Assembly: GCA_018697195.1 (NCBI GenBank)
Contig: CM031858.1
Location: 82,095,133 to 82,159,132 of the forward strand
Direction: 5' to 3'
Length of the DNA stretch: 64,000 nucleotides
Source: Certhia americana
Taxonomy: Eukaryota > Chordata > Aves > Passeriformes > Certhiidae
Positions within the stretch are counted from its first letter, which is position 1. Every line of letters starts with the position of its first letter. The notes beneath the pieces are model-generated. The model had not been told where the DNA came from and made no database searches. It was given only the letters and a program-made list of their open reading frames with translations. A program made the translations under genes and the position numbers. Positions 62,416 to 64,000 of the stretch are shown here, in pieces.

Positions 62416-64000
62416 CACCTTTAGAGTGCCATCATAGTCCTTTTGATGCTGGTAAAATCACATATCTCTGCCTGTAATTGCAGCGACAGAACTTCTGCCT
62501 CTTTCCCATGTGATGTTTCCCAGTAAACCTTTTCAGATAATAAGACATGAAAACTTGCAAAGAAACCTGCTATGAAAGGGAGATCTGGGGATAAACTGGA
62601 ATTTGTCAAGAAGGTGTCCAATGTATCAAGAAGGTGTCCAATGACTTAAAAGAACCGGCTTTTGGTGAAAGCAAAAAAGTTACTTCTACATACAGGACCA
62701 ATAGTAAGTTCCTCTAGGAAAATCACATTATCTTAATACCAGAAACAAGTCTGCAAGTTTTGAAATTCTAATAACAGGCTGTAATAAAATTTGTGGTCAT
62801 GTGTCTTTCTCATTTTACTACCAAAAAACATTTATCCCATCCATTTCAAAAACTTCCCTTGTATCAGTTTAATATACTTAGTATTTCCCCTTTGCAATGG
62901 AGTAAAAGGGGGCAATTTCTGAACCACCGTGTATATTCTCTCTTAATGTTTTCTAGTTCAGCAAGAGATGGTAGCAGTTGATTATTCTCCAACAACTATG
63001 ACTCTTTAGGTAGAGAAAAAGTATGATTACGCAGTAAAAACAACAGTGCATGCTAAGAATTGTATGCTGCAAAATTTACAGTAATACTTGAAGAAAGGAA
63101 TCGAAATCAGAAGATACAATGGATACTAAGCAAAACTGCTCCCTAAAAATAAGCAATAGCTTTCAGACCTGTTCTTCACATAAATCAGGACACTGCAGAG
63201 ATGTTTAAATATTAAAACTATAGAGGTCATGAGATCTTCAGTCATGAATCTTTCTTCGCATTTTTAAGACAGGCAAGAAATCACACATAATAAGTAATCT
63301 AGACTCATTGAAATATTACAGACTCTCATAAACTCTGATTAGTTTAATTCTTTTTGCCAACTAGATTACATGCCTATAAGCACACTTTTTCTTTATGTTC
63401 AAAAATGTGTCCTGTTTCAGAGGCTTAGAATTATGCTCTAAAAAGTACCTATATCCTGACTGGTTTACTATACTCAAGTTTCATTCACATGCCATCTTGC
63501 ACAATTTTCACAATGCTTATTCCATACCTGAGAAGAGGCGAAACATCACAAACTACAGGAAAGCAGCTCCTCTCCCCCTTTCTGTTGATTTCACAGATGT
63601 AGAGAAGATCTGCCCACAGAAGATCTAATTGAGGCCTGGTCTAGAAAGCAATCGCTGCTTGCCTGCAAACCCTGGGACAAATCTGTCCAGCCGAGTGGAA
63701 GAAAAAGGCTAAAATCAAGAGGCTAAAAAAATCTAATGTAAGTGAAACATTTGCACAAGTCGGTTTGGTTCCAAAGGGAATCTGGAAGCCTTTCATTACA
63801 GCAGCCTGTGAGTGATCTGTTGAGGAAGAAAGAGGCTGGCAGCCAAACTGGCCCAAAAGAAGAAGGAAAGATATTTAATATTCTTCAAAAGCTTTATTAG
63901 TGTTGACACATTTCCACAGGGTGTTTCACCTTCAGTGCATCAGCACTCTGTGGTAGAAATGTACTTGCAGGGAAAATTTCTGCTGATGCAAAAGCAGGTG
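62416..64000. other. Unique sequence to the window end, no gene seen
   Basis: It contains a tandem duplication at 62606-62643. Frames at 63395-63628 and 63641-63856 have no recognised domain. No mobile element recognised. Confidence 0.5.
62606..62643. repeat. Tandem duplication, 20-base period
   Basis: TCAAGAAGGTGTCCAATG occurs at 62606-62623 and again at 62626-62643, separated by TA, with no mismatch. Confidence 0.93.

Noticed and set aside
1..64000. Prokaryotic-type features: operons, CRISPR arrays, phage or defence systems
   Set aside because: There are no spaced identical repeats, no ribosome-binding sites ahead of long frames and no dense coding; the repeats are avian.

Overview
The window looks like AT-rich, CpG-poor vertebrate nuclear DNA, and its repeats place it in a bird, most likely a songbird (Passeriformes). 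The evidence is many truncated CR1 LINE copies with the avian CR1 3' tail, two copies of a tRNA-headed SINE with a CR1 tail (the TguSINE1 type known from zebra finch and relatives), and solo LTRs of avian ERVL type. These family names come from remembered consensus patterns; no database was searched.

I found no protein-coding gene, exon series, CpG island, structural RNA gene or CRISPR array that I can defend. Open frames are short. The longest ones lie in repeats (the 188-codon frame at 61460-62026 crosses two CR1 copies; the overlapping 133-136-codon frames at 2769-3190 lie in an LTR) or have no recognisable domain. The window is best read as intergenic sequence or one very large intron.

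Layout: 1-3.3 kb holds two oppositely oriented SINEs and a plus-strand ERVL solo LTR. 3.3-25 kb is mostly unique AT-rich sequence with three minus-strand CR1 3' fragments (8.0, 12.5 and 14.6 kb). 25.27-26.1 kb is a very degraded LINE of the ancient CR1/L3 type, followed by an AT-rich block with a long dyad (26.5-26.85 kb). 27-34 kb is mostly unique. 34-39 kb is mosaic: a GC-richer segment, paired poly(A) tracts, a minus-strand ERVL solo LTR with an internal ATA microsatellite, a GC-rich segment with GCTTT and CTG repeats, and a probable second LTR type at 38.1-38.7 kb. 40.7-45 kb holds four CR1 pieces, including a decayed reverse-transcriptase segment. 45-60.7 kb is mostly unique with long homopolymers and one block resembling conserved regulatory DNA (50.1-50.3 kb). 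60.7-62.4 kb has two CR1 copies meeting tail to tail.

Nothing here forms a gene system. The items most worth checking are the ancient LINE and adjoining dyad, the GC-rich island at 36.6-37.1 kb, the unresolved LTR at 38.1 kb, and the regulatory-like blocks at 26.5, 44.4 and 50.1 kb.
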